DNA from: Achromobacter animicus
Lineage (GTDB): Bacteria > Pseudomonadota > Gammaproteobacteria > Burkholderiales > Burkholderiaceae_B
Reading direction: 5' to 3'
NCBI RefSeq assembly: GCF_902859585.1
Contig: NZ_CADIJM010000011.1
Location: 62,001 to 126,000, forward strand
DNA: 64,000 bases
In this document: in pieces, positions 44,278 to 53,999 of the stretch
How positions within the stretch are numbered: the first letter of the stretch is position 1
How the letters are laid out: each line of letters opens with the position of its first letter
Made by a program: the position numbers and the translations under genes
The notes under the pieces: generated by a model
What the model saw: the letters and a program-made list of their open reading frames with translations, nothing else
What the model was told of the DNA's origin: nothing
Databases searched by the model: none

Positions 44278-44952
44278 TCAGTTCATCCGATACGAATGCA
44301 GGACCGATCCGCCTGTCTTGCCTTCCTCGAGCGGGGCGTGCGGCACCCAGCCGTCCTGGGTCAGCACCGCGTCCAGCCGGACGTCGTGCGCGGCGGGGAC
44401 GTATCCCGGTTCCAGCTCACCGCAGCTCCAGGCGATGCCAATGGCGGTGAACGCGTAGCCGCGTTCGCGCAGGGCGGCGAGCGTGCGGTCGTAGTAGCCG
44501 CCGCCATAGCCCAGGCGGTCGCCCTGTTCGGTGTAACCGAGGGTGGGCACCAGAACCACATCAGGCAGCAGTTCGGGACCGGCCACGGGCTCCTGGATGC
44601 CGTAGGGGCCGGCGCGCAGCTCGGCTTCGGGTGTCCAGGGCAGGAACGCGAGCGGCGCGTTGCGCTCGCGCACCACGGGCAGGGCGACGGTCATGCCGGC
44701 CTCGCTCCATTGCGTCAGCAGGGGGCGCAGATCGGGTTCGTCGGCCATGGGCCAGAACGCGGCGACGGTTGTGGGGGCCGGATTGCCCGCCTGCACGGCC
44801 TGGTCGCGGGCGACGTTCAGCCACGTGAACAGGCGCGCGCGCATGAGCAAAGCGCCCCGGCTGCGCTGGTCTTCCGGCAGGTCGGCGCGCAATTTTCGCA
44901 ATCGCGTGCGCTCCTGGACTGCGGTATCCTCTTGAGTATTTTGCGTAGTCAT
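44278..44952 (-). CDS. 5-formyltetrahydrofolate cyclo-ligase
   Basis: A 224-residue enzyme that converts 5-formyl-THF to 5,10-methenyl-THF with ATP, rescuing folate from its storage form. Diagnostic C-terminal motif: LVPTLGYTEQGDRLGYGGGYYDR (about residues 140-162). The start is ATG 44952, leaving 27 bp to the divergent Slt gene. The 6S RNA gene that precedes this gene in some gamma-proteobacteria is not present; there is no room for it. Confidence 0.93.
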   Translation of the reverse strand: MTTQNTQEDTAVQERTRLRKLRADLPEDQRSRGALLMRARLFTWLNVARDQAVQAGNPAPTTVAAFWPMADEPDLRPLLTQWSEAGMTVALPVVRERNAPLAFLPWTPEAELRAGPYGIQEPVAGPELLPDVVLVPTLGYTEQGDRLGYGGGYYDRTLAALRERGYAFTAIGIAWSCGELEPGYVPAAHDVRLDAVLTQDGWVPHAPLEEGKTGGSVLHSYRMN

Positions 44953-44979
44953 GCTGTGGCTGTAACCGGGGGGTTGAAG

Positions 44980-47160
44980 ATGAAGGCAAACATGCTGAAG
45001 ACGAACTTGCGTAGGCTCAGCATGCGGGTGCGTCGAGAGACAGGCGCCCAGCAGCCACCACGGTATCAGAAATCCTCGTCCCAAGCCGCCGACGCCCGCT
45101 CCGGGCTGTACCGCGGGTTGCACCGCTTTCTCCCGCTAGTGGCGCTGTTCACTGCAGCCTGTGCGCCCGTTGATGCGCAGCAGCGCAGCGCCGCCGTCAA
45201 TCCTCAGCCCCAGCCCGCCGTGCAGGCCGCCCAGCCGATGATCGCGGTGCCGCCCGTGGCGCTGGCAGGCCTGCCGCCTACTGCCGAAACCCCCGCGCTG
45301 GCCGCCGTGGTCGCCGCCCGCGAGGCCATGAGCCGCAAGCAGTGGTCCGTTCTGGGCGTGCTCGTGCCGCAGGCCAAGGGCGATCCGCTGGGCATGTACC
45401 CCGAGTACTGGCTGCTGCGCTACCAGCTCTGGACGCCGCCCGCCTCGGGCCGTCCCGTCGCGGCCCTGCAGCAGTTCATCAACAGCAATGGCGACGCCTA
45501 CCTGGCCGACCGCCTGCGCGGCGACTGGCTGCTGGCTGCCGCGCGCAGCGGCGACTTCGAAACCGTGCGCAAGCTGGCGCCCGTGAAGAACAGCAACGCG
45601 CAGATCGAATGCGCCATTCTTGACGCCAAGCACATGACCGGCCAGCGCGCCACCGCCGCGCAGGCGATGGCCGTCTTCGCGCCCGGCAGCGCGTGCTGGG
45701 CGCTGTACGACCAGCTGGTGGCCGACGGCATCCTGGGCTGGGAGCAGCTTGAACCGCAGCTGCGCGACGCCATCGAGGCCAACAAGACCACCGACGCGCG
45801 CAAGTTCGTGCAGTACATGTTCGAGCCGCGCGACGTGAAGACCTACGACGTCCTGATGAAGGACCCCATGAAGTGGCTCACGCGCCAGGACCGCATGCCG
45901 GTGGGCCGCAACGAAAAGGAACTGGTCACGATCGCGCTGGCCCGCCTGGCGCGGTCGGACATCGGCGTCGCCGATTCCTATCTGCGCCGCGAATGGGCCA
46001 AGTCGATGTCCAAGCAGAACCTGGCCTGGGTGCGGGGGCAGTACGCGCTGGCCGCCGCGCTGGGCTTGGACAGCCGGGCCAACGACTGGTACCGCGAGGC
46101 CGGCCACATCCGCATGACGGAATACAACGCCGCCTGGAAGGTGCGCGCGGCGCTGCGCCAGCCCAAGATCGACTGGAAGTGGGTCATCGAATCCATCGAC
46201 GAGATGCCGGCCTCGCAGCAGGCCGAGACCGCGTGGGTGTACTGGAAGGCCCGCGGCCAGGCCGCGCAGGGCCACAAGGAAAAGGCCCAGGCCGCCTATG
46301 CCAGCATCTCCGACCGCTTCGATTTCTACGGCCAGCTCGCGGCCGAAGAACTGGGCCGGCGCATCAACGTGCCGCCGCGTCCGGCGCCCATCAGCGACCG
46401 CGAGATCGCCGAGGCGCGCGCCAATCCGGGCCTGCAGCGCGCCGTGCTGCTGTTCCGTCTGGGCTGGCGTGCCGAGGCCGTGCCTGAATGGAACTTCACG
46501 CTGCGCGGCATGAACGACCGTCAGCTCATGGCGGCCGCCGAACTGGCCCGCGCCGAAAACATTTACGACCGCGTGGTCAATACGTCGGACCGCACGGAAA
46601 AGGAATTCGACTTCAGCCAGCGCTTCATCGCGCCGTTCGAGGGCCGCGTTACCGCCAAGGCCAACGCCATCGCGCTCGATCCGGCGTGGGTGTACGGGCT
46701 GATCCGCCAGGAATCGCGCTTCATCATGGATGCGCGCTCGCATGTGGGCGCCTCGGGCCTGATGCAGCTCATGCCCGCCACGGCCAAGTGGGTCGCCGGC
46801 AAGATCGGCATGAGCGACTTCACCCCTGGCAGCGTCAATGATTTCGACACCAATACCGAACTGGGCACCAACTACCTGAACATCGTGCTGCGCGACCTGA
46901 ACGGTTCGCAGATGCTAGCCAGCGCGGGCTACAACGCCGGTCCGGGCCGCCCGCGCAACTGGCGCTCGACGTTCACACATCCGGTTGAAGGCGCCATCTT
47001 TGCCGAGACCATCCCGTTCACGGAAACGCGCACGTACGTCAAGAACGTGATGTCCAACGCCACGTACTACGCGGCGATGTTCACCGGCCAGCCGCAATCG
47101 CTGAAGGAACGCCTGGGCAACATCGTGCCGGTCGGCACTGAAACCGCCGCGGCGCAATGA
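44980..47160 (+). CDS. Soluble lytic murein transglycosylase (Slt70-like)
   Basis: A 726-residue periplasmic enzyme cleaving the MurNAc-GlcNAc bond of peptidoglycan with formation of 1,6-anhydroMurNAc. The N-terminus is basic for about 45 residues, then hydrophobic ([19 protein letters not shown]) with a lipobox-like AAC. A long superhelical U-domain (about 90-540) precedes the catalytic SLT domain, with catalytic Glu near 578 in [24 protein letters not shown], and [14 protein letters not shown] start at ATG 44980; a start at 45022 would give a shorter signal. The stop overlaps the cca start. Confidence 0.93.
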   Translation: MKANMLKTNLRRLSMRVRRETGAQQPPRYQKSSSQAADARSGLYRGLHRFLPLVALFTAACAPVDAQQRSAAVNPQPQPAVQAAQPMIAVPPVALAGLPPTAETPALAAVVAAREAMSRKQWSVLGVLVPQAKGDPLGMYPEYWLLRYQLWTPPASGRPVAALQQFINSNGDAYLADRLRGDWLLAAARSGDFETVRKLAPVKNSNAQIECAILDAKHMTGQRATAAQAMAVFAPGSACWALYDQLVADGILGWEQLEPQLRDAIEANKTTDARKFVQYMFEPRDVKTYDVLMKDPMKWLTRQDRMPVGRNEKELVTIALARLARSDIGVADSYLRREWAKSMSKQNLAWVRGQYALAAALGLDSRANDWYREAGHIRMTEYNAAWKVRAALRQPKIDWKWVIESIDEMPASQQAETAWVYWKARGQAAQGHKEKAQAAYASISDRFDFYGQLAAEELGRRINVPPRPAPISDREIAEARANPGLQRAVLLFRLGWRAEAVPEWNFTLRGMNDRQLMAAAELARAENIYDRVVNTSDRTEKEFDFSQRFIAPFEGRVTAKANAIALDPAWVYGLIRQESRFIMDARSHVGASGLMQLMPATAKWVAGKIGMSDFTPGSVNDFDTNTELGTNYLNIVLRDLNGSQMLASAGYNAGPGRPRNWRSTFTHPVEGAIFAETIPFTETRTYVKNVMSNATYYAAMFTGQPQSLKERLGNIVPVGTETAAAQ

Positions 47161-48266
47161 CGGGGGACCCGGCCACCGAGGGCCTGCGCGCCTACATCGT
47201 CGGCGGCGCCGTGCGCGACGCGCTGCTGGGCCTGCCGGCTGGCGATCACGATTGGGTCGTGGTGGGCGCCACGCCCGAGGACATGACGCGCCGCGGCTTC
47301 ATCCCGGTCGGCGGCGATTTTCCCGTCTTCCTGCATCCCCGCACGAAAGAGGAGTACGCGCTGGCGCGCACCGAACGCAAGTCGGGGCGGGGCTACAAGG
47401 GCTTCACTTTTTATACGGGCACGGACGTCACGCTGGAGGAAGACCTGCGCCGCCGCGACCTCACGGTCAACGCGATTGCGCAGGACGAGAACGGACAGCT
47501 CGTCGACCCGCTGAACGGCGCCGACGACCTGCGCGCCCGCGTCTTTCGGCACGTGGGCGAGGCGTTCGAGGAAGACCCCGTGCGCATCCTGCGCCTCGCC
47601 CGCTTTGCGGCGCGCTTTGGCGATTTCAGCGTGGCGCCGGAAACGATGACGTTGTGCCGGCGCATGGTGGCGGCCGGCGAGGCCGATGCGCTGGTGGCCG
47701 AGCGCGTCTGGAAGGAACTGTCGCGCGGCCTGATGGCGCAAACGCCTTCGCGCATGCTGGGCGTGCTAGCCGAATCCGGCGCGCTGGCGCGCGTGATGCC
47801 CGAGCTGCTGGGCGTGGAGGAAGTGGGGCCGCAGGTCGACCGCGCAGCGCAGCAGGGCTTGCCGCTGGCAAGCCGCTACGCGCTGATGTGCCGCCTGACG
47901 CCCGAGCGCGACGCGCTCGGCCGCCGGATGCGCGTGCCCACGGAATGCAACGACTATGCGCGGTTGCTGCCTGATGTGCTGGACGCGCTCGATGCATTGG
48001 ACGGCATGCCGGACGGCGCCGATGCGCAACTTGCGCTGATGGAGCGCGTCGATGCCTTGCGCAAACCGGAACGCTTTTTTGAATTGCTGGATGCCGCGGC
48101 CGTGTTGCGCGCGGTGGATATGCCCGCCTGGCAGGAACGGGTGGCGGCGGTGCGCGGCGTGGACGCGGGCGCCATCGCCAAGGCGTGCGCGGGCGAGCCG
48201 GCGCGCATCAAGGAAAGCGTGCGCCAGGCGCGACTGGCGCGATTGGTGGATCTGCAGGCGGGCTGA
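47157..48266 (+). CDS. cca: CCA tRNA nucleotidyltransferase
   Basis: A 369-residue class II nucleotidyltransferase that adds or repairs the 3'-CCA of t[17 protein letters not shown], the Asp-rich DHDWVVVG metal site, [13 protein letters not shown], and [16 protein letters not shown] are the head/neck motifs of the E. coli type. It is shorter than the 412-residue E. coli enzyme and I see no clear HD-phosphohydrolase motif at the C-terminus. Coupled to slt by ATGA overlap. Confidence 0.93.
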   Translation: MTGDPATEGLRAYIVGGAVRDALLGLPAGDHDWVVVGATPEDMTRRGFIPVGGDFPVFLHPRTKEEYALARTERKSGRGYKGFTFYTGTDVTLEEDLRRRDLTVNAIAQDENGQLVDPLNGADDLRARVFRHVGEAFEEDPVRILRLARFAARFGDFSVAPETMTLCRRMVAAGEADALVAERVWKELSRGLMAQTPSRMLGVLAESGALARVMPELLGVEEVGPQVDRAAQQGLPLASRYALMCRLTPERDALGRRMRVPTECNDYARLLPDVLDALDALDGMPDGADAQLALMERVDALRKPERFFELLDAAAVLRAVDMPAWQERVAAVRGVDAGAIAKACAGEPARIKESVRQARLARLVDLQAG

Positions 48267-48317
48267 TTCGGCCGGCCGCTGCGGCGCTTGCCGCAATTGC
48301 ACATCGCAGCCGCTTGC

Positions 48318-48381
48318 CGCAGTACTCGTCGCAGTTACTCCCCACAGTTACTCGCCGCAGCCGCTCAGCGCAGTCGGCCAC
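48318..48381. repeat. 13-bp degenerate tandem repeat between convergent genes
   Basis: About five units: CGCAGTACTCGT, CGCAGTTACTCCC, CACAGTTACTCGC, CGCAGCCGCTCAG, CGCAGTCGGCCAC. It lies between the converging cca and MidA-type genes. Confidence 0.65.
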
Positions 48382-48391
48382 TACTCGTCGC

Positions 48392-49579
48392 TTACAGCTT
48401 GCCCAGCCGGTCGCCGCGTGAAAACCCGGACAGCGGCGCCGTCATGCCGCGACCGATGGCCAGCACCTTGAACAACTCGCCCATCTCGGCCTCCGACAGC
48501 AGCTTCTGCACGGGCGCGACCGCCTGCGCGTAGGCCTGGGCGTCGGACGGGTCCAGCCCGGCCAGCAGATCCATCAATCCGGCGTTCATCAGAAAGCGGG
48601 CCTGCGAGGTGTAGCCCAGCACCTGCATGCCCGCCTCAAGGGCGGCTTCCGCCATCGCGGTGAAGTCCACGTGCGCGGTGATGTCCTGCAGGCCCGGCGC
48701 GGTGAAGGGGTCGCCATGCGCATGGTGGCGCAGGTGGCACATCAGCGTGCCGCCCGCGCGCTGCGGATGGTAGTACTCGCTGCGCGGAAAGCCATAGTCC
48801 ACCAGCAAGGCCGCGCCGCGCTCGAGCCAACTGCCCATCGCGGCGATCCACGCCTCGCCCTGCAGATTGATTTCGGACACATAGCCGGGCAGCGCGGGCA
48901 TGCGCGCCGCAACGGCGGTGGCCAGGGCCGCCGGGGCCGGCCGATCTTCCCACGTGAACCCGCCGTTCGCATCCACCGTCACGCCGCGTTCCTGCACCTG
49001 ACCGGCTTCGCTCCAGGCAAAGAGCGACACGGGCATCGCGTCCAGCACCTCGTTGGCCAGCACGCAGCCCGAAAACGTATTCGGTAGCGCATCCAGCCAC
49101 TGCACCCTGTCGCCGAAAGGCGCCAGCCGTTCGGCCTGGCGGGCGCGCAGGTCCGCCGACACTTCCAGGATCCAGTAGCGCGTGTCGGCCAGGCCCAGCG
49201 CATACAGTTCATGCAGCACGCCTTCGGCCAGCGCGCCGGTGCCGGCGCCGAACTCCAGCACGTCGTGCGTGCCGGTCTGGCGCAGCACCTCGGCCGCCTG
49301 GCGCGCGAGCGTGCGCGCAAACAGCGGCGTGAGCTGTGGCGCGGTCACGAAGTCGCCGGCTGGCGTCTTGCCGCCGTCGTCTGCATCGGCCAGCTTGACG
49401 TTGCCTGCCGCGTAATAGCCCAGCCCGGGGGCATACAAGGCTTCCGCCATCCAGTGATCGAACGGCAGCCAGCCGCCGTTGGACGCGATCGCGGCGCGCA
49501 GGTGGGCGGCGGTAGCGTCGCTGTGCTCACGCGCGGCGGGGGAAAGGGGGGGCAGATTGGCGGGGGCGGGGCGTTGCAT
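48392..49579 (-). CDS. MidA/NDUFAF7-type SAM-dependent methyltransferase
   Basis: A 395-residue DUF185-family protein. The N-terminal region (ALYAPGLGYYAAG...FVTAPQLTPLFARTLA) and SAM-binding VLEFGAGTGALAEGVL are typical. The mitochondrial relative methylates an arginine of complex I; the bacterial target is not established. Convergent with cca. Confidence 0.9.
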   Translation of the reverse strand: MQRPAPANLPPLSPAAREHSDATAAHLRAAIASNGGWLPFDHWMAEALYAPGLGYYAAGNVKLADADDGGKTPAGDFVTAPQLTPLFARTLARQAAEVLRQTGTHDVLEFGAGTGALAEGVLHELYALGLADTRYWILEVSADLRARQAERLAPFGDRVQWLDALPNTFSGCVLANEVLDAMPVSLFAWSEAGQVQERGVTVDANGGFTWEDRPAPAALATAVAARMPALPGYVSEINLQGEAWIAAMGSWLERGAALLVDYGFPRSEYYHPQRAGGTLMCHLRHHAHGDPFTAPGLQDITAHVDFTAMAEAALEAGMQVLGYTSQARFLMNAGLMDLLAGLDPSDAQAYAQAVAPVQKLLSEAEMGELFKVLAIGRGMTAPLSGFSRGDRLGKL

Positions 49580-49614
49580 GGGCGGCAGAGACGTGGGTAA
49601 ACCGACATTTTCCC

Positions 49615-49650
49615 AAAAAAAAACCCCACGGCATGGCCGCGGGGCTTTTT
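49615..49650 (-). terminator. Rho-independent terminator of the helicase gene
   Basis: CCCC-A-CGGC-ATG-GCCG-C-GGGG stem (49624-49644) with nine A on the left, which are T on the minus strand after the stem, and CTTTTT on the right. Suited to the minus-strand helicase and possibly bidirectional. Confidence 0.8.
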
Positions 49651-49666
49651 GAATCAGGCGTGGGGA

Positions 49667-51466
49667 TCAGCCGCGGCGATCGTTCGACTTGCCGAAGCGC
49701 TTGGCGGGGGCGCCAGGACGCTTGTCGAACGAGGGCTTGCCACGGAAACCGCCTTCGGGGCGATCACCGCCGCGGAAGCCGCCTTCGCGCTGCGGACGGT
49801 CGCCGAAGCTGGGACGGTCGCCAAAGCTGGGGCGCGCGTCGCGATCGCCACCACGGAAGCCGCCTTCACGCGGGGCACGCTCGCTGAACGGGCGGGCATC
49901 GCGCTGCGGACGGTCGCCATAGCTGGGACGGTCGCCGAAGCTGGGACGCGAATCGCGGTCGCCGCCGCGGAAGCCGCCTTCACGCTGAGGACGGTCGCCG
50001 AAGGGACGATTGCCCTGGTAGCCGCCTTCGCGCTGGGGACGATCGCCGAAGCTGGGACGGTCACCGAAGGAACGCTGCGGGCGGTCGCCAAACGGGCGGT
50101 CGTCGAACGAACGGTTGCCTTGGTAGCCGCCGTCGCGCGGCTTGAACTCGCCACGCGGGCCGCCGAACGAACGGCCTTCACGCGGTGCGCCATCGCGCGG
50201 CGCGCCGTCGCGATTACCTGCAAAGCCGCCCGAATGGCGCGAACCGCCGAAACCGCCGGGACGCTTGCCGAAAGGCTTGCCATACGGCTTGCCACCGCCG
50301 CCGCCGCCGGTGGACGGACGCGGGGTGCGCTTGGGTTCCAGGCCGGCGATCACTTCAGGGGTGATGGACTGGCCGATGTAGTGCTCGATGCGGCGGACCT
50401 TGTGGCGCTCGGAGTGCGTGGCCAGCGTGAAGGCCAGACCGTTGCGGCCAGCGCGGCCCGTGCGGCCGATGCGGTGCACGTAGTCTTCGGCCTGCATCGG
50501 CAGGTCGAAGTTGACGGCGTGGCTGATGCCTTGCACGTCGATGCCGCGGGCTGCCACGTCGGTGGCGACCAGGATGCGCAGCTGGCCGCGTTGCAGTTGC
50601 GACAGCGTGCGGGTGCGTTGGCGCTGGTTCATGTCGCCGTGCAGGGCAGCGGCGGCAAAGCCTTGGTCGGCCAGGCGGTCGGCCAGGTCGTCCGCGCCGC
50701 GCTTGGTCGACGTGAAGACGATGGCTTGATCCAGCGAGGCGTCGCGCAGCACGTGATCCAGCAATTGCATCTTGTGGCTGGCATCGTCCGCGTACAGCAG
50801 GCTTTGCGTGATGTTGGTGTGCTTTTCCTTGGCGCCGGCGATCTCGATGCGCTGCGGCTCGCGCATCATGCGCGAGGCCAGCTTGGCGACGGTGCCGTCC
50901 AGCGTGGCCGAGAACAGCAGCGTCTGGCGGCCTTCGGGCAGGCGCTCGACGATGGTCTCGATATCTTCAATGAAGCCCATGTCCAGCATGCGATCGGCTT
51001 CGTCCAGCACCAGCGTGTGCACGGTGTTCAGCTTGACGCGGCCGGATTGCAGGTGGTCGATCAGGCGGCCCGGGGTGGCGACCAGCACGTCAACGCGGCG
51101 CGACAGCGCCTTCAGTTGCGCGCCGTAGGGCATGCCGCCCACGACGGTCGCGGTGCGCAGGTCGGCCAGCTTGCGGCCGTAGGTGGCGGTGGCTTCCGTG
51201 ACTTGCAGGGCCAGTTCGCGGGTCGGGGTCAGCACCAGCACTTGCACGCCGACGCCCTTGTTGGCGGGCATCTGGGCGATGCGGTGCAGGGCGGGCAGCA
51301 TGAAGGCGGCGGTCTTGCCGCTGCCGGTCTGCGAGGACACCATCAGGTCATGGCCGGCCAGTGCTTGCGGAATGGCGGCGGCTTGAACGGAGGTGGGGGT
51401 GGTGAAGCCAGCTTCTTGAACGGCCGACAACAGGGCGGGCGCGAGACCCAGGGTATCGAAAGACAT
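49667..51466 (-). CDS. DEAD-box ATP-dependent RNA helicase (RhlE-like) with long repetitive tail
   Basis: A 599-residue RNA helicase. RecA core (1 to about 376): Q-motif GFTTPTSVQAAAIP, Walker A SQTGSGKT, VLDEADRMLD, LLFSATL, ARGIDVQG and HRIGRTGRAGR. The tail (about 377-599) is low-complexity, Gly/Arg/Asp/Phe-rich, built from many copies of FGDRP, QREGG and FRGGDR; it should be disordered, bind RNA and favour phase separation. Bacterial RhlE/DeaD tails exist but this one is long and regular. The start ATG 51466 follows AAGGGAAAG. It probably acts in ribosome assembly or cold-stress RNA remodelling. The 276-bp gap upstream (51467-51742) shows no gene. Confidence 0.95.
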   Translation of the reverse strand: MSFDTLGLAPALLSAVQEAGFTTPTSVQAAAIPQALAGHDLMVSSQTGSGKTAAFMLPALHRIAQMPANKGVGVQVLVLTPTRELALQVTEATATYGRKLADLRTATVVGGMPYGAQLKALSRRVDVLVATPGRLIDHLQSGRVKLNTVHTLVLDEADRMLDMGFIEDIETIVERLPEGRQTLLFSATLDGTVAKLASRMMREPQRIEIAGAKEKHTNITQSLLYADDASHKMQLLDHVLRDASLDQAIVFTSTKRGADDLADRLADQGFAAAALHGDMNQRQRTRTLSQLQRGQLRILVATDVAARGIDVQGISHAVNFDLPMQAEDYVHRIGRTGRAGRNGLAFTLATHSERHKVRRIEHYIGQSITPEVIAGLEPKRTPRPSTGGGGGGKPYGKPFGKRPGGFGGSRHSGGFAGNRDGAPRDGAPREGRSFGGPRGEFKPRDGGYQGNRSFDDRPFGDRPQRSFGDRPSFGDRPQREGGYQGNRPFGDRPQREGGFRGGDRDSRPSFGDRPSYGDRPQRDARPFSERAPREGGFRGGDRDARPSFGDRPSFGDRPQREGGFRGGDRPEGGFRGKPSFDKRPGAPAKRFGKSNDRRG

Positions 51467-51742
51467 TACTTTCCCTTGCCGCAATCAATGCGACGCAGTG
51501 CTTGGTCGGGCCAGGGGATTAGGCGGCCGGATCCAGGCGACGGTTGATGGAGCATCGTGCCGACCGGATCAACCATGCGCGTGGCGCGTTCTCTTGTACT
51601 GATGGAACGCAGGGCGAAAGGAAAGGGGTCAGGAATCGATGATAGTTCGGCATGAGGCCGGGGATAGGCTTCCCGGCAGTCTGCAAAAAATTCCGCTAAA
51701 TCAAGGCGGTAAATGCCGAACTCGTTTTGTGCAGTGCGGCGA

Positions 51743-52507
51743 TCATAACCCGAATTCGCCCTGCAATGGAATTATTTTTTTGTCCAGTCCCCAATCAATA
51801 GGGTTTTTCCCTTGGTCCTGCAGCCAGGTGTTGGTGGCCCGGAAATGGCCGCATCCGAGGAAGGGCACGGGCGGCCGGCGGGCGGATAGCGGAGATGGAT
51901 GGTTGGACATCAGGACGAGATGACCACTGTCGGGCGGAAGCAACAGCCGCTTGGCCTGCGCGTGGGCGCCCCACAGCATGAAGACCTTGGGCGAGGGATC
52001 ACGTGCCACGTGCGCGATCAGCGCATCCGTCACCGTTTCCCAGCCGCGTTTCGCGTGCGAGGCGGGCTGGCCGTCTTCGACCGTGAGTGCCGTGTTTAGC
52101 AGAAGCACACCTTGGTCGGCCCAGGGGCTCAGATCGTTGCCCGCCGGGACGCTCAGCGCCGGATAGTCGCGCGCAATCTCGTTGAAGATATTGCGCAGGC
52201 TGGGCGGGCGCTTGCAATCGTCCGGCACCGAAAACGCCAGGCCCTGCGCCTGGCCGGGGCCATGGTAGGGATCCTGGCCCAGGATCACGACGCACACGTC
52301 CGACGGCGCCAGGCCATGCAGCGCGCGGAAGGGCGTGGCGGGGTACACCACGGCGCCTTGTGCGAGGCGCGCCTCCACATGGGCGGTGGCGGCAGCCAGC
52401 GCGGCGGCGACGGCAGGGTCGGCGGACAAGGCGGCCTGCCACGCGGCAGGCAGTTGCGCGGCCTGGGCGGCCAGGGCGTTGGATGTGAGGCGGTTGTCGA
52501 TCGGCAT
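51743..52507 (-). CDS. ung: Uracil-DNA glycosylase (family 1)
   Basis: A 254-residue base-excision repair enzyme removing uracil from DNA. VVILGQDPYHGPGQAQGLAF carries the catalytic Asp; LLLNTALTVEDGQPASH and SNHPSPLSARR complete the active site. An Ala-rich N-terminal extension of about 50 residues precedes the catalytic core. Confidence 0.97.
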   Translation of the reverse strand: MPIDNRLTSNALAAQAAQLPAAWQAALSADPAVAAALAAATAHVEARLAQGAVVYPATPFRALHGLAPSDVCVVILGQDPYHGPGQAQGLAFSVPDDCKRPPSLRNIFNEIARDYPALSVPAGNDLSPWADQGVLLLNTALTVEDGQPASHAKRGWETVTDALIAHVARDPSPKVFMLWGAHAQAKRLLLPPDSGHLVLMSNHPSPLSARRPPVPFLGCGHFRATNTWLQDQGKNPIDWGLDKKIIPLQGEFGL

Positions 52508-52574
52508 GGGCGCGATTTTGGCACAGCCCGGTCAGCCGGATCGGCCCGCTTGTGCGATCAGACCGCCTTCCCAA

Positions 52575-53237
52575 TCAGACTGGCCAGCCAGCCTGACGGT
52601 GCGCCGAATCCCAGAACATCCATTCAAGCTGGGCGGCGTGCGTGTAGGCCTGGTGCATCGCGGCCAGGGTCTGCGGCGACGTTGTATCCGCCGCACGATC
52701 CACGGTGGCGGTCACGGCGCGGACCAGCGCGTGGAAATCGTCGCCGGCGTAGGTGTCGATCCAGGCCGCATACGGATTGGGCCGCACGGCGCGTGCGTGG
52801 ATGTCGCGCCCGATTTCGGCGTAGATCCAGAAGCAGGGCAGCAGGGCGGCCAGGACGACCGGATAGGGCGCGCTCCAGGCGGTGGCAATCAGGAAGCTGG
52901 TGTAGTGATGGCTCGCCGGCGTCAGCGGCGTGGCTTCGAAGGTAGCGGCGTCGATGCCGAACTGCTGCATGAACCCGGCGTGCAGGCTGCGCTCGGCGAC
53001 GACGGCGCCCTTGGCGGCCTCGGCAAACTGCACCACGCCGTCGGCATCGTCGGCCTTGGCGGCGGCGATGGCGAGCGCGCGTCCGAACGCCACCAGATAG
53101 TGCGCGTCCTGGATCATGTAGTGCTTGAACGCGTCCTCGGCGAGCTGGCCGCTGGCCAACTCGCGGTTGAACGGCATGTCGCGCGTCTTCTCATAGAGCG
53201 CGGCGTTGCGGGTCCAGGCATCGGAACTGAAAGACAT
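52575..53237 (-). CDS. tenA: TenA-family aminopyrimidine aminohydrolase (thiaminase II)
   Basis: A 220-residue all-helical protein that salvages degraded thiamin by hydrolysing aminomethylpyrimidine derivatives. Catalytic Cys in LPCFWIYAEIG and Glu in LEWMFWDSAH match TenA; YMIQDAHYLVAFGRA is the substrate-pocket helix. No other thiamin gene is adjacent. Confidence 0.93.
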   Translation of the reverse strand: MSFSSDAWTRNAALYEKTRDMPFNRELASGQLAEDAFKHYMIQDAHYLVAFGRALAIAAAKADDADGVVQFAEAAKGAVVAERSLHAGFMQQFGIDAATFEATPLTPASHHYTSFLIATAWSAPYPVVLAALLPCFWIYAEIGRDIHARAVRPNPYAAWIDTYAGDDFHALVRAVTATVDRAADTTSPQTLAAMHQAYTHAAQLEWMFWDSAHRQAGWPV

Positions 53238-53350
53238 GGAATTCCTCTGGGATAGGCTCGGGCGCGCGTGGCGCGCGCCATCGGCGGGGCATAAGGGTAA
53301 AGGGGGTAAAGACGGAAGCGCAGGCGGATCGCGGCGCGGGGACGGCTGGT

Positions 53351-53740
53351 TCAGGCTGCGCGTTTGCGGTGTTGTCGGGCGTAGTCGAGAAGCGCGTCGC
53401 GCAACACCACCGCCTGGTTGTGCTCGGTATTGCGCGCACCGAAAAGCAAGGTCAGGGGGCGATCCCCCGCGGCGTCCAGCAACGCCGCCATGCGCGATTG
53501 CTGCGCTGGGGTGGCGAGTTCAGCCAGATACTTGGCGCGGAAGTCATCCCAGCGGTCCTCGATGTGGCTGAACCATTTGCACAGTTCGGCGCTGGGGGCG
53601 ATGTCGCGGGCCCATTCGTCCAGGCCAAGGTCTGCGCGGCGCAGTCCGCGTGGCCACATGCGGTCGACCAGGGCGAGGTAGTGACCTTCCGGACCGGTGC
53701 CTTCATAGACACGCTGCACGATGATGTTGGACGATTTCAT
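53351..53740 (-). CDS. DUF488 family protein
   Basis: A 129-residue protein with VQRVYEG, LVDRMWPRGLRRADLGLDEW, APSAELCKWF and LTLLFGARNTEHNQAVVL, the DUF488 (YeaO-like) pattern. Function unknown. ATG 53740 gives the family's usual length. Confidence 0.9.
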   Translation of the reverse strand: MKSSNIIVQRVYEGTGPEGHYLALVDRMWPRGLRRADLGLDEWARDIAPSAELCKWFSHIEDRWDDFRAKYLAELATPAQQSRMAALLDAAGDRPLTLLFGARNTEHNQAVVLRDALLDYARQHRKRAA

Positions 53741-53922
53741 GCCGGCTCCTGCAACTGACGGTGCGGCCAGTCTACTGCAACGCCCGCGACGCGCCGGATC
53801 ACGGCGTACTGGAAGTTTGACGCGGCGCACCGGCGGCGCGCAGCACCGCGAATCCGACCGGCTTGTCGCGCCAGCGGGTTGTCGATTACATTCACTTAAC
53901 CTCTATGTAACAACCCTATTAC

Positions 53923-53946
53923 AGGCCGACGCCGTCGGCCTTTTTT
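53923..53946 (+). terminator. Orphan plus-strand Rho-independent terminator
   Basis: AGGCCGAC-GCC-GTCGGCCT followed by six T: a textbook terminator. Every gene between 48392 and 53740 is on the minus strand, so no plus-strand gene feeds it. A nearby inverted repeat TTACAT (53886-53891)/ATGTAA (53905-53910) lies just upstream. It either ends a small RNA starting in 53741-53900 or attenuates the glycosyltransferase gene that begins 53 bp later. Confidence 0.85.
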
Positions 53947-53999
53947 GAACCCACGATTCTGTCGTGGCTTCGCCAGGCCGCCTGGCGCCCTTCGCCGTC

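Noticed and set aside
44953-44979. 6S RNA gene next to the cyclo-ligase gene
   Set aside because: In some proteobacteria ssrS sits here, but only 27 bp separate the two divergent genes.
49649-51547. Plus-strand open frame of 632 codons opposite the helicase
   Set aside because: Its Ala/Thr/Val-rich repeats are the complement of the helicase tail repeats.
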